Assembly (NCBI GenBank): GCA_018609935.1
Contig: JAHENH010000076.1
Coordinates: 1 to 64,000, forward strand
Source: Halobacteriales archaeon
GTDB lineage: Archaea; Halobacteriota; Halobacteria; Halorutilales; JAHENH01
Reading direction: 5' to 3'
DNA length: 64,000 bases
Shown here in pieces: positions 1 to 9,390 of the stretch (position 1 is its first letter; each line of letters opens with the position of its first letter). The notes beneath the pieces are model-generated. The model did not search any database and was not told the DNA's origin. It saw only the letters and a list, made by a program, of their open reading frames with translations. A program made the translations under genes and the position numbers.

Positions 1-639
1 GTTTAGTGGTGCATCAATCTGTATTGTTGCAGGAATAGAAAAATCCCTGTTGGTAGACATGGATCTATTCACACCACTAACTATACCGCTAGTTATGCTA
101 CCTTCTAGTCCGAATGGACTTCCAAGAGCAGCCACAGGTTGGCCCGGATTAGGATTCTTATTTTTTATGGGAAGAGGCCTTGCAAAACTTGGTAGATTTT
201 GTACATCTAAAACAGCAAGATCAGTATAGGCATCCATACCAACAACTGAAGCCTCTTGCCAACTTCCATCCCTAAACCTAACTAATACCTCTTCAGCATT
301 ATTTACAACATGCTCATTAGTAACTATATGTCCATTTCTATCATAGATAAATCCAGACCCAATAGAAAAACCCGCTGGACTAATAGATCTAACCATAACC
401 ACTGAATCAATTGTACTAGCATACAAACTAGAATAACTACCTGAAAATACAGCATCCCCATTATTAGATAAATTAAGATATGGAGCCTCTCTATATGAGT
501 TCTCTAGATTGTTATTTATGTCCGATTCTTCATTACTACCAAGTAAATTTAAACTAAAAACGTCTCCAGCAATCACACCCATAGATGCTGATAAAACTAC
601 AATAGCTAAAACAACTAAAACCCAGTTTTTGGTCTTCAT
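1..639 (-). CDS. HtrA/DegP-like trypsin-fold serine protease, truncated by the window edge
   Basis: The first 213 codons of a minus-strand gene whose 3' end lies outside the window. It starts MKTKNWVLVV and has one hydrophobic signal or anchor segment (about residues 6-24), then a Ser/Asn-rich linker and an S1C protease core. The catalytic His is seen in the context VTNEHVV (H110) and the catalytic Asp in YTDLAVL (D140). The last visible residues, QIDAPLN, are what normally precedes the PGNSGG serine motif, so the nucleophile should lie just beyond the edge. The family degrades or refolds damaged exported proteins, so the catalytic part probably faces outside. Whether a PDZ domain follows cannot be seen. 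Confidence 0.85.
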   Translation of the reverse strand, partial: MKTKNWVLVVLAIVVLSASMGVIAGDVFSLNLLGSNEESDINNNLENSYREAPYLNLSNNGDAVFSGSYSSLYASTIDSVVMVRSISPAGFSIGSGFIYDRNGHIVTNEHVVNNAEEVLVRFRDGSWQEASVVGMDAYTDLAVLDVQNLPSFARPLPIKNKNPNPGQPVAALGSPFGLEGSITSGIVSGVNRSMSTNRDFSIPATIQIDAPLN

Positions 640-856
640 CTCGTAAATTATATAAAAAAATAAACAAGCAAACATCAAAAAAATATTGATGAAACATCAT
701 CAAAACATATGATTTATAACAGAAAAATTCTGCAATAAATTATTTTTTCACACTGACTGAAGGAGGAATACCACAGCATCAGTTAGTGAAGAATCTCAGT
801 GATATATAGTGTATACTACCTATAGTATAGAGAGAAAATCATCTGTTTATTTGGGT

Positions 857-1939
857 TTAATTTAGTTTCTCTATTATGTTTTTTAGTTTTTCAGTTGATA
901 TATTTTCTTCTTTTGCTATTTTTTCTAGGTTCTCATCTTCTAGTTTATCTTCTTTGAATGGCTTTATTTTATCTTTGTTTTTGTTTGTTTTGATAGGGGT
1001 ATATTCTGTATCATTTACGTTTAGGTTTACTGCATCCCATCTTGCGTAGTGTCCCATAGAGTCAAATGTCGTTTTTATAGCTTTTCTTACATTCAAATCA
1101 ATATGTGAAGTTACAAGTTTTTCTTCATTCAATACTGGTCCTTGTTTTACTATTCCAAAGGGATTTACTATCATACTTCCTCCAGCACCAAAATTGAAAA
1201 AGAAGTTTTCTTTGTATTTTTTAGGTGTTTTTTCTCCTATATATGGTGATGCTGAAACTACAAAAGTCTGTGTTTCAAAAGCATATTCTCTTATGGCAGG
1301 ATAGATATCACATCCTTCTATTGCTTTTCTATCTTGAGCTCTTTTATATTTTTCATCATATAGAGTCCAAAACCCAGGCCATGCTGCGGTATGGATTTGT
1401 TCCCCCATAGATGTTAATGCAGCCTTAGAAAGCGTCATATGGTTTTCATAACATATTAGTCCTCCAATTGTTCCTATATCTGTCTTGTATACATCAAGGT
1501 TGGATGGGTCTCCCTGACCCCAAATCATTCTTTCATGTGCTGTAGGCATTAGTTTTCTATGCCTACCTATCATTTCACCAGATCTGTCAAATATAAAAAG
1601 AGAATTATAGATTGTCTCACTTCCAACTCTATCATCTAGCTCATTCACCCCAATTACTGTATTAATATTTTGTTCTCTTATTGTATCTGAAATGATTTCT
1701 ATTTGTTTATCCTCTACTGATATACTATTTTTTTGTAGTTCCATTCGTAGTTTATGCCAACTGGACGGATTTCTTCCCCAATAGGGATAGCCAGGAATGT
1801 GAGCTTCTGGAAAAACTAATAAATCTATATTTTTCTTTCCAGCTTTTTCTATCCATTTACACGTTTTTTCCACTGTCCCCTCTTTGTCATGATACACAGG
1901 TTCTATCTGTGCAACAGCAACCTTAAAATTCTCACTCAT
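857..1939 (-). CDS. nitrilase / carbon-nitrogen hydrolase
   Basis: A 360-residue member of the nitrilase superfamily, which hydrolyses nitriles or amides to acids and ammonia through a Glu-Lys-Cys triad. All three residues are visible: E45 in VFPEAHIPGYPYW, K129 in HRKLMPTAHER and C163 in GLICYENHM. The PGYPYW and ERMIWGQGD segments resemble the true nitrilase branch more than omega-amidases. The last 40 residues are a Lys/Glu-rich tail that may form a helix. It stands alone between divergently placed neighbours, so context gives no substrate. Nitrile specificity is an inference from the motifs. Confidence 0.85.
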   Translation of the reverse strand: MSENFKVAVAQIEPVYHDKEGTVEKTCKWIEKAGKKNIDLLVFPEAHIPGYPYWGRNPSSWHKLRMELQKNSISVEDKQIEIISDTIREQNINTVIGVNELDDRVGSETIYNSLFIFDRSGEMIGRHRKLMPTAHERMIWGQGDPSNLDVYKTDIGTIGGLICYENHMTLSKAALTSMGEQIHTAAWPGFWTLYDEKYKRAQDRKAIEGCDIYPAIREYAFETQTFVVSASPYIGEKTPKKYKENFFFNFGAGGSMIVNPFGIVKQGPVLNEEKLVTSHIDLNVRKAIKTTFDSMGHYARWDAVNLNVNDTEYTPIKTNKNKDKIKPFKEDKLEDENLEKIAKEENISTEKLKNIIEKLN

Positions 1940-2168
1940 CTAATAAAACAAAGAAATCTATACCCTTAAACCATTGACAAAATATAGTTAATCCACCAGA
2001 AAGAGCTATATTTCCTAAATAAAAGGTTACCGGTATCTATTTTTTCTTTTTGTATTGTCGGCTTAAGGTTTTGATCTGGTTTTTCTGGATTTTTTATTTT
2101 TAGTTTTTTTAGTGTTTTATTTGGTTATAATAAAAACATATAGGTTTGTTTGGTTCGGATTTATTTAT

Positions 2169-4124
2169 ATGACAAAAAAAGTGGAGAAGATTGCTGTTTT
2201 GGGGTCTGGAACTATGGGTCATGGTATATCTGAAGTAGCTGCTCTTTCCGGTTTTGAGGTGGCTATGAGAGATATAGAAGAAGATATTGTTGAAGACGGA
2301 TATGAGAATATTGAGTGGAGTTTGGATAAGCTTGTAGAAAAAGAACGTATTAGTGAGGAAGAGTCAAAGGAAGCTTTAGACCGTATAGAGACTTTTGTGG
2401 ATCTAGAAGAAGCTGTAGTGGATGCAGATTTAATTATAGAGGCAGCTCCAGAAGATCTGGACATAAAAAGGGAATTATTTAGTGATATTGATAGTTTTGT
2501 ATCGGATAGCTGTATCTTAGCAACTAATACTTCTTCTTTACCTATAACTGAGATAGCAGAAGCTCTAGAGGATCCTAGTAGGTTTGGTGGTATGCATTTT
2601 TTCAATCCAGTTGTTCGTATGGATCTAGTCGAAATTATATATGGTGAAGAAACTACAGATGAAACTGCTGAAACATTATATGATGTTGCTGAACAGATGG
2701 GTAAAACTCCAATATATGTTTGTAAGGATGTTAGAGGATTTGTTGTAAATAATATATTGGATCCATTTATAAATGAGGCTGCATGGATGGTTTCTAATGA
2801 TGAAGCAGAGATAAAACAGGCAGATGCTGCAATGGTAGATCTTGGATATCCTATGGGTCCATTCGAGCTTGCGGACATGACAGGTATAGACATACAATAT
2901 GAAATGAAGGAAGAAGCCGGTGAGGAAATACCCCCAATCCTTGAAGAAAAATTCAAACAGGAGAATCTTGGAAAAAAGACAGGTCGAGGATTCTACAGCT
3001 ATGAAAATGGAGGGGCTAACTATAAACCAGAAGATAAAGAGGGATTCGATACATTAAGAATAGAAGCAAGAATGGTTAACAAGGCAGCAAAACTCATAGA
3101 ACAAGATGCGGCCAACCCAGAAGATATTGATACTGCAGTAAAACTTGGTGCAGGATTCCCTGAAGGAATATGTAGAAAAGCAGACAAGATAGGAATTGAC
3201 AAAATAGTAGAAAAACTAGAAGAACTATACAGTGAAACAGAAAATGAAAGATACAAACCATCCAATTATCTAGTAGACCTTGTAGAAAATGGCTATTTAG
3301 GTAAAGATTCAGGTAGAGGGTTTTATAACTATCAAGACAAAGAGAAACAGAGCTTCAACACTATAGATATAGAATGGGATGGATCAATAGCTAAACTTTC
3401 ATTAGACAGACCTCATACAATGAATACACTAAACAAGGAAGTCCTTGAAGAACTAGATATAGGTCTAGAACAAATAGAAAACAAAAACCCAAGATGTCTA
3501 GTTATTACAGGAAAAGGAGATAGAGCATTCTGTGCAGGTGCTGATGTCCAAAAAATGAAAGATATGGACAACATAGAAGCAACCGAATTTTCAAACCAAG
3601 GAAAAAAAGTATTTAACAAAATAGAAGAATTTAGCTGTCCAGTAATAGCAGCCATAGATGGATACTGTCTAGGTGGCGGCCTAGAACTTGCACTATCAAC
3701 AGATATAAGAATAGCAACAAAAAGAAGCGAGTTTGGAAGCCCAGAAGTAAATCTTGGATTAATACCCGGATGGGGTGCAACACAAAGACTACCAGAGATA
3801 GTTGGAGATGGAAAAGCAAGAGAAATGATACTAATAGGAGACAGATACAAAACAGAAAAAATGGAAAAGCACGGACTAATAAACAAAGTAGCTGAAAACC
3901 AAGAATTCGAAGAAAAAACAAAAGAACTAGCTCAAAAACTATCATCAAAAGCACCTATTGCACAAAAACTAGCCAAAAAAGCAATAACAAAAGGACAAGA
4001 CAACAAACAGATAGGATACGAGCTAGAATCTCAATCATTCGGAAACCTATTCCAAACAGAGGACTTAAAAGAAGGAATAAATGCATTCACACAAGACAGA
4101 AAACCAGAATTCACTGGAGAATAA
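2169..4124 (+). CDS. 3-hydroxyacyl-CoA dehydrogenase / enoyl-CoA hydratase fusion
   Basis: A 651-residue two-enzyme fusion for beta-oxidation-type steps: hydration of enoyl-CoA and oxidation of L-3-hydroxyacyl-CoA. The N-terminal Rossmann domain carries GSGTMGHGI (from residue 12), followed by two dehydrogenase C-terminal repeats (about 180-280 and 300-400, each ending in a GRGFY segment). A crotonase domain fills about 405-651. The two acidic residues of the hydratase site are in GGGLELA and SPEVNLGLIPGWG. I start at the ATG before TKKVEK because the frame upstream codes for a hydrophobic stretch that no Rossmann dehydrogenase has. Synonymous codons drift from G/T-ending to A/C-ending along the gene. 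It may supply or consume intermediates of the PHA pathway farther right. Confidence 0.9.
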   Translation: MTKKVEKIAVLGSGTMGHGISEVAALSGFEVAMRDIEEDIVEDGYENIEWSLDKLVEKERISEEESKEALDRIETFVDLEEAVVDADLIIEAAPEDLDIKRELFSDIDSFVSDSCILATNTSSLPITEIAEALEDPSRFGGMHFFNPVVRMDLVEIIYGEETTDETAETLYDVAEQMGKTPIYVCKDVRGFVVNNILDPFINEAAWMVSNDEAEIKQADAAMVDLGYPMGPFELADMTGIDIQYEMKEEAGEEIPPILEEKFKQENLGKKTGRGFYSYENGGANYKPEDKEGFDTLRIEARMVNKAAKLIEQDAANPEDIDTAVKLGAGFPEGICRKADKIGIDKIVEKLEELYSETENERYKPSNYLVDLVENGYLGKDSGRGFYNYQDKEKQSFNTIDIEWDGSIAKLSLDRPHTMNTLNKEVLEELDIGLEQIENKNPRCLVITGKGDRAFCAGADVQKMKDMDNIEATEFSNQGKKVFNKIEEFSCPVIAAIDGYCLGGGLELALSTDIRIATKRSEFGSPEVNLGLIPGWGATQRLPEIVGDGKAREMILIGDRYKTEKMEKHGLINKVAENQEFEEKTKELAQKLSSKAPIAQKLAKKAITKGQDNKQIGYELESQSFGNLFQTEDLKEGINAFTQDRKPEFTGE

Positions 4125-4221
4125 AACTCTTCTTTAAATTAAATTCTATCGTTATATTCCATACCCCCACCAGATAGAGCATATTGAAGTTTAGTTAAAA
4201 AAATATGCAGATATAGAGTTG

Positions 4222-4348
4222 TTAGCGTTTGTAGGTTTCAACTTCAAGGTCTTCTATTTTATCAAAATGTTGTGTGTTTCTTGTTAATTACTTTTTCTTT
4301 AGTTTCTAAAGCTATATGTACTAAATTAGCTATTATATTAGGTAATTT
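4222..4348 (-). pseudogene. remnant of a PIN-domain (VapC-like) toxin, C-terminal end only
   Basis: Reading the minus strand gives LPNIIANLVHIALETKE and then, after one frame change, HFDKIEDLEVETYKR and a stop. The second piece matches the usual C-terminal signature of PIN-domain toxins (HF-x-x-I-x-x-L-E-V-E-x-Y), and the first resembles the preceding helix. No start, no acidic catalytic residues and no antitoxin partner remain, and the fragment stops near the end of the next gene. I read it as the tail of a lost toxin-antitoxin pair. It is short, so chance similarity is possible. Confidence 0.45.
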
Positions 4349-4358
4349 CTATAATGAT

Positions 4359-4814
4359 CTATAATCTATCAAGGTCTATTTTTGTGTTGTCCCACGATGT
4401 CCATTTTTTTGGTTTTATTTCTAGCCATATCCATCTACGTCCCTGATATAATTTCTCCATATATCCCGGCTTCTGATTTTGGTTAAAATATTTCTGACAC
4501 CACATTTTTTCTAGATCTTTTATTTTTTGTTCATCTTCTATCTTTCCTGCTTTTCCATCTATCAACACACATTTTAGGTTTAGGTATTCTGTTCCTTCCT
4601 CTATACTTATAGAAACATTAGAATTATTTTGTATATGTCTAACCTTTTGTGTGTCCTGTGGTGTGGAAAAATAGATTTTTTCTTGTTTTTTGTCTGCTAT
4701 ATACCAAAGAGGTACTACATGTGGATTTCTCTCTATATCAACTGTAGATAGATTCATTGTTTTCTGGTTTTCTATAAAACTCCATCTTTCTTTTTTATCT
4801 AGCTCTATACCCAT
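4359..4814 (-). CDS. pyridoxamine 5'-phosphate oxidase-like flavin or F420 binding protein
   Basis: A 151-residue split-barrel protein. Typical features are the TMNLSTVD and HVVPLWYI strands near the N-terminus, FSTPQDTQKVRHIQNN (the cofactor-phosphate binding stretch) and the C-terminal WIWLEIKPKKWTSWD. Family members bind FMN, F420 or haem, and the exact cofactor cannot be read from the sequence. The length is normal for the family. It stands alone, with a toxin remnant just downstream. A second, different family member sits near 62 kb. Confidence 0.8.
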   Translation of the reverse strand: MGIELDKKERWSFIENQKTMNLSTVDIERNPHVVPLWYIADKKQEKIYFSTPQDTQKVRHIQNNSNVSISIEEGTEYLNLKCVLIDGKAGKIEDEQKIKDLEKMWCQKYFNQNQKPGYMEKLYQGRRWIWLEIKPKKWTSWDNTKIDLDRL

Positions 4815-5064
4815 ACTTTCATTTATCTAACTCTACAGTTATTTTTTTGGTGTAAAACTATATACAAAAATCTGAATATATCAATTTTTGTATTATAATA
4901 CATATTATTAATTGTATTTATTGTTTTTTTGTCGAATAGATTTAACAAATTCAGTCACCGTTTTAAAGCAACAAAGAAACCGCTAAAACAGGCGAATATC
5001 TAAGCAGTATGAATAAGTCCATGCATTAGATTTTTGTTTTTGTCTGTTTAAAAGGTTTAGAAGG

Positions 5065-6006
5065 ATGGCTAGTAATGTACCTGTTGTTGTTGCTGCTTTG
5101 GTTGCTAATGGTTTGATAGCTGTTTTGAAGTTTATTGGATTTCTTATTACTGGAAGCCCTTCTATGTTCTCTGAGACATATCATTCTATATCTGATACAG
5201 GAAATCAAGTTTTTCTTTTGATTGGTATTTTTTACAGTAGGAAAAAGCCAAGTAATATGCATCCTTTTGGTTATGGTAAAGCACAGTTTTTCTATTCTTT
5301 TCTTGTTAGTGTGTTTTTGTTTGGTATTGCTGGATGGGAGAGTGTGAAACATGGATTTGAAGCTATACAACATCCAGAGCCTGTGACTACTGGAATGGAG
5401 ACTGTTTTCGGATATACATTTCCTAGTGTATATGTCAATTATGGGGTACTTATTGGTGCAATATTATTTGAATCATATGCATTTAAAAAGGCATATACAG
5501 AGATTCAAAATCAGATAAACAGACATGGTTGGTCTGGAATAAAAGAAGCTTTCTATAAAACAAGTGATGTAACTACACTAACAGCACTAACGGAAGATAC
5601 TATTGCACTGGCTGGTGCAGGTATAGCATTGTTCGGAATCTATCTTTCACGTATTACAAATAACCCTATATATGACGCAGTATCGGCATTTATTATAGGG
5701 ATAATGTTGATGTCTTTTGCAGTAGCTCTGGCATGGGAAAACAAGCGACTATTACTTGGAGAAAGCCTACCAAGAGATGTTGAAGACAAAATACGAGATA
5801 AAATATCTAGGTGGGAAGGGATACAACATATTGATGGATTTAAAAGCGTATATTTCGGTCCAGAAAAAGTAACAATTGTAGCAGATATAACATTCAAAGA
5901 GAATCTAGATACAGATAAAATAGATAACATAATAAAAAATATCGAAGACACTCTAAAAAAGGAAAACCCGCAAATAAAAAATATCTATATAGAACCCGAA
6001 ATATAA
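5065..6006 (+). CDS. cation diffusion facilitator (CDF) metal transporter
   Basis: A 313-residue membrane transporter of the CDF family, expected to export Zn2+, Mn2+ or Fe2+ in exchange for protons. Helix 2 has SETYHSISDTGNQ with the metal-site H40 and D44. The following HPFGYGKAQFFYS loop is diagnostic. In the helix corresponding to the second half of the transport site the motif is SDVTTLTALTEDTIAL rather than the common HxxxD, as in the eukaryotic SLC30A9-like branch. A C-terminal cytoplasmic domain (about 230-313) ends the protein. Substrate is therefore uncertain. Codon usage shifts from T/G-ending to A/C-ending along the gene. Confidence 0.88.
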   Translation: MASNVPVVVAALVANGLIAVLKFIGFLITGSPSMFSETYHSISDTGNQVFLLIGIFYSRKKPSNMHPFGYGKAQFFYSFLVSVFLFGIAGWESVKHGFEAIQHPEPVTTGMETVFGYTFPSVYVNYGVLIGAILFESYAFKKAYTEIQNQINRHGWSGIKEAFYKTSDVTTLTALTEDTIALAGAGIALFGIYLSRITNNPIYDAVSAFIIGIMLMSFAVALAWENKRLLLGESLPRDVEDKIRDKISRWEGIQHIDGFKSVYFGPEKVTIVADITFKENLDTDKIDNIIKNIEDTLKKENPQIKNIYIEPEI

Positions 6007-6031
6007 AAAAAATTTAGATGGTAGGGTTTAT

Positions 6032-7282
6032 CTATTTTTTGTTGGTTTCTGTGAGGTGGCATGAAGCCATATTTTTTTGCGTTTTTGGTGTTGGTTTTTC
6101 GGATATACATATACTATCAAGTGTCTTTATTGTGTCTGTTGCTTTTTGTTTTTGTTTTTTTGATGTTTTATCTATAAATTTTTCAAAAATGGAGAGTATC
6201 TTTTTATCTTGTACTTCTTGTATGTTAAATTCTTTTTTTATTATTTTTTCTAATTTGTCTTTTTGTATTTTTTCTGTTTTTTCAGATGTTTCTAGGTTAT
6301 AGATTTCATATATTGATTCTATTCCATTTTTTTCTATATACTGTTTAAGGTCTATAAGAAACCTCCAATTTTGCTGTTTTATATTGTATTTTTCTGGTGG
6401 AATTATTTTAGGGCATCTTGTATGGAACCTACATCCACTTGGAGGATCTATAGGATCAGGTATGTTTCCAGATAATTCTATTTTTTCTTGGTTATTATTA
6501 GGGTTTGGTTTAGGTACAGAACTAAACAGTGCTTTTGTATAGGGGTGTTGTGTGTTTTCAAAGAGTTCTTTTTTATCTGCCAATTCTACTATTTCACCTA
6601 GATACATGACCGCTATCCTGTCAGATATCTGTCTAACGACATCTATATTATGGCTTATAAATAATATTGAAAGATTGAATTTTTCCTGTATATCATTGAG
6701 TAATGATAGAATTTCTGCTTGTATAGACATATCCAGACCACTTACAGGTTCATCTGCCACCAGAAATTTTGGGTTTACAGATAAAGCTCTTGCTATTGCA
6801 GTTCTCTGTTTTTGTCCCCCTGAAAGCTCATGAGGATAACGATCCTTATCTTTTGGATCCATGCCCACAAGATCTAACAATTTTTTTACCCGTTTTTGTA
6901 TTTCGTTACTTGGTACATTATTTACAAGAAGTGGTTCCGCTATAGACTCCCCTATAGTCATTCTTGGATCAAAACTTGAGCTTGGATCCTGGAATATAAT
7001 CTGAGCTTTTCTTCTAAACTTTTTTAGTTCAGTTCTATTATATTCCAGTATGTTTTCTCCCTCGAAAAAAATCTTTCCAGAAGTAGGTTCTTCTAGTCTA
7101 AGAACGGTAGAACCAAGTGTTGATTTCCCACATCCTGATTCTCCAACCAGACCTAAAGTTTCACCCTTCTTGACATCAAATGTAACATCATCTACAGCAT
7201 GAACTTTTTTATCTTTATTACTGGTGAAAATTCCTTTATCTGTCCAATAATATTTCTTTAGATTTTTTACGGAAACTAGCAT
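6032..7282 (-). CDS. dppF: oligopeptide/dipeptide ABC transporter ATPase, second subunit (DppF type)
   Basis: A 416-residue ATPase and the last gene of the five-gene peptide uptake operon. Walker A is GESGCGKST (47-55), the signature LSGGQ is at 153-157 and Walker B is LVADE (174-178). The C-terminal oligopeptide domain begins with CRFHTRC (C284, C290) and ends with SCHLTE about 115 residues later. The long charged insertion between them is the form seen in Halobacteria. These cysteines can hold an iron-sulfur cluster or metal in related proteins; that role is inferred here. It follows the DppD gene by 6 bases and should pair with it as a heterodimer on the inner face of the membrane. Confidence 0.92.
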   Translation of the reverse strand: MLVSVKNLKKYYWTDKGIFTSNKDKKVHAVDDVTFDVKKGETLGLVGESGCGKSTLGSTVLRLEEPTSGKIFFEGENILEYNRTELKKFRRKAQIIFQDPSSSFDPRMTIGESIAEPLLVNNVPSNEIQKRVKKLLDLVGMDPKDKDRYPHELSGGQKQRTAIARALSVNPKFLVADEPVSGLDMSIQAEILSLLNDIQEKFNLSILFISHNIDVVRQISDRIAVMYLGEIVELADKKELFENTQHPYTKALFSSVPKPNPNNNQEKIELSGNIPDPIDPPSGCRFHTRCPKIIPPEKYNIKQQNWRFLIDLKQYIEKNGIESIYEIYNLETSEKTEKIQKDKLEKIIKKEFNIQEVQDKKILSIFEKFIDKTSKKQKQKATDTIKTLDSICISEKPTPKTQKNMASCHLTETNKK

Positions 7283-7288
7283 AAAAAA

Positions 7289-8269
7289 TCACTTTTCATC
7301 TAGTATAGACGGATCATATCCATCGTTATAGTGTATACATGAAACTTCATCTTCTCTATAAGAAACTAGTTTTGGTTGGTTCCCTTTTTTACATTCATCT
7401 ATTGTATAGTTACATCTTGGATGGAAACGACAACCATTTGGAGGATCTAATGGACTAGGTGATTGTCCAGCTATACCTCCATTTTTCTCTCTTCCAGGAG
7501 TACAACTAAACAATGCCTTTGTGTATGGATGAAGTGGCATATCAAAAATATTTTTTATGTCTGCTTTCTCCATTATTTTTCCTGCATACAAAACTATTAG
7601 TCTATCAGCTAAACTGGTTGCTACACTTAAATCATGGGTAACCAGCAAAACACTCATATCAAAGTCATTTTGTATATCTTTTATTAGTGATAATATCTGT
7701 GACTGTATAGTAACGTCTAGTCCTGTTGTAGGCTCATCTGCTATTAGTAAATTAGGGTTTGGGGCAAGGGCAATAGCAATCATTACCCGTTGTTTCATAC
7801 CGCCTGAAAGTTCATGTGGATAATCATTAAAGCGGTTTGTAGGGTTAGGTATTCCAACCTTATCGAGCAGATCTATTGTCTTGTTTTTTGCTTTTTCTTC
7901 CGAGAGGTCTCTATGTATTTTTATAGCTTCCTTTATTTGCCATCCAATACTATATACAGGATTTAAAGCTTCATTGGGATCCTGAAATATATATCCTATC
8001 TTATTTCCTCTAATATCTTTTAGTTCTTTTCTGGATAAATCCAGTAGATTAGTTCCCTCAAAAAATATTTTTCCAGTGATTTCTATATCTTTCTGGTCTA
8101 ATAGTCTAGCTATAGATTCTACAGCTACAGTCTTTCCACTACCTGATTCACCTATTATAGATACGGTTTCACCTCTTTCAACATTAAAGGAGATATCATC
8201 AACAGCATGTACTATACCTTTATCTGTCTTGAAATTTACAGATAAATTTTTTATAGATAACAGTTTCAT
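7289..8269 (-). CDS. dppD: oligopeptide/dipeptide ABC transporter ATPase, first subunit (DppD type)
   Basis: A 326-residue ATPase with Walker A GESGSGKT (40-47), Q-loop FQDPNEALNP, signature LSGGMKQ (154-160) and Walker B LLIADE (174-179). The usual short C-terminal domain GCRFHPRCNYTIDEC is present, without the insertion found in the DppF partner. Its start overlaps the end of the preceding permease gene by four bases (ATGA type), so translation is probably coupled. It supplies half of the ATP-hydrolysing pair that drives peptide uptake. Confidence 0.92.
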   Translation of the reverse strand: MKLLSIKNLSVNFKTDKGIVHAVDDISFNVERGETVSIIGESGSGKTVAVESIARLLDQKDIEITGKIFFEGTNLLDLSRKELKDIRGNKIGYIFQDPNEALNPVYSIGWQIKEAIKIHRDLSEEKAKNKTIDLLDKVGIPNPTNRFNDYPHELSGGMKQRVMIAIALAPNPNLLIADEPTTGLDVTIQSQILSLIKDIQNDFDMSVLLVTHDLSVATSLADRLIVLYAGKIMEKADIKNIFDMPLHPYTKALFSCTPGREKNGGIAGQSPSPLDPPNGCRFHPRCNYTIDECKKGNQPKLVSYREDEVSCIHYNDGYDPSILDEK

Positions 8270-9390
8270 ATTCTATGTCTTGGGTCTAAAGCATCTCTTA
8301 GTGCATCACCTATAAAATTAAATGCAAGAATTGTTAAAAACAGGAAAATACCAGGTATAGTGGAGATCCACCAAGCACTACCTAGGTCTCCACGACCTGA
8401 AGATATAACTTGTCCCCACGATGCTACTGTAGGGTCGGAAAGACCTATAAATGCAAGAGCTGCCTCAGATAAAATAAATATAGGTATATTTAGTGTTGCA
8501 GCAGTCATAATACTGTTTGACACATTTGGTATTATATGTCTCCTTATTATATATAGGTGGCCCGCACCTATTCCTTTTGCTGCATCTATATACGGTTCCT
8601 CTCGTCTCTGTAATGCCTCACTTCTAACTATACGGGCTATACCACCCCAACTTGTAACACCAAAAATAACAATCAATAAAAGTAGATTATGTCCAAACAA
8701 ATATACAAGTAAAAGATACAAAAAGAAGGTAGGAAATGTAAGTTGTATATCTACATATCTCATAACCATTTCATCTATATATCCTCCAAAATATGCAGCA
8801 GAAGTTCCAACTAGTGTCGCTATAACTACAGATATAAATGTGGCTGTAATTCCTACCTGCATACTGACATGCATACCAAGTATTATAAGTGCTAATATAT
8901 CCTTTCCGTCACCAGTAGTACCAAGAGGATGTTTTAGTGTACCTCTACACAATCCATCTGCTGTCTGTCCTACACATTCTACTGGAACGTAGCTTGGTGT
9001 TGAGAAGCCAAACGGTGGCTGATAAGCCTGGTTTGGTGCAACATCAGGTTGTTCGATAAATAGCCAGCCAGCTATACCGGTAGAAAAAATAAAAACAAGA
9101 AACAACAACCCCAAAACTGCAGGTTTATTTTTCTTGAACCTATCTATATAATACTTGGTAAGGCTAGGGTTTTGGTATAAAGGAAATAATATATATGATA
9201 TAGAAAAAATTAAAACCAAACCAAAAATCCAGTCTACACCTGATATATATGTCTGTTCTATATAAATGTTATATATAAAAAACAATGTAAAACATATTGA
9301 TAACCCAAGAAACAGCAGACTACGTCTTTTTATTCTATACTCGTCGTTTTTTTCCCAGCTTGGATCTTCTAGTTTTCCTATGTCATCCAT
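8266..9390 (-). CDS. dppC: oligopeptide/dipeptide ABC transporter permease (DppC type)
   Basis: A 374-residue inner-membrane permease. Two extra N-terminal hydrophobic helices (about 28-80) come before the helix at 95-113 that normally begins the family. The extracytoplasmic loop holds HPLGTTGDGKDILALII, the typical DppC segment, and the ATPase-contact loop is the EAL-like stretch RSEALQRREEPYIDAAKGIGAG. The gene shares one base with the preceding DppB gene and four with the following DppD gene. The extra N-terminal helices are the one unusual point compared with bacterial DppC of about 300 residues. Confidence 0.92.
   Translation of the reverse strand: MDDIGKLEDPSWEKNDEYRIKRRSLLFLGLSICFTLFFIYNIYIEQTYISGVDWIFGLVLIFSISYILFPLYQNPSLTKYYIDRFKKNKPAVLGLLFLVFIFSTGIAGWLFIEQPDVAPNQAYQPPFGFSTPSYVPVECVGQTADGLCRGTLKHPLGTTGDGKDILALIILGMHVSMQVGITATFISVVIATLVGTSAAYFGGYIDEMVMRYVDIQLTFPTFFLYLLLVYLFGHNLLLLIVIFGVTSWGGIARIVRSEALQRREEPYIDAAKGIGAGHLYIIRRHIIPNVSNSIMTAATLNIPIFILSEAALAFIGLSDPTVASWGQVISSGRGDLGSAWWISTIPGIFLFLTILAFNFIGDALRDALDPRHRI

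Noticed and set aside
2112..2168. Longer start for the dehydrogenase/hydratase fusion
   Set aside because: The extra 19 residues are hydrophobic, come from T-rich promoter DNA and precede the normal Rossmann N-terminus.
2219..2956. Long Ser-rich frames antisense to core genes (for example opposite the fusion gene, mcm, glmS and leuS)
   Set aside because: They mirror the codon pattern of the real genes, have Ser/Ile/Phe-rich nonsense composition and no domain.
6018..6302. Cys-rich 94-residue frame on the plus strand at the end of dppF
   Set aside because: It is antisense to the conserved C-terminal domain of dppF and rich in Phe/Cys/Ser from T-rich DNA.
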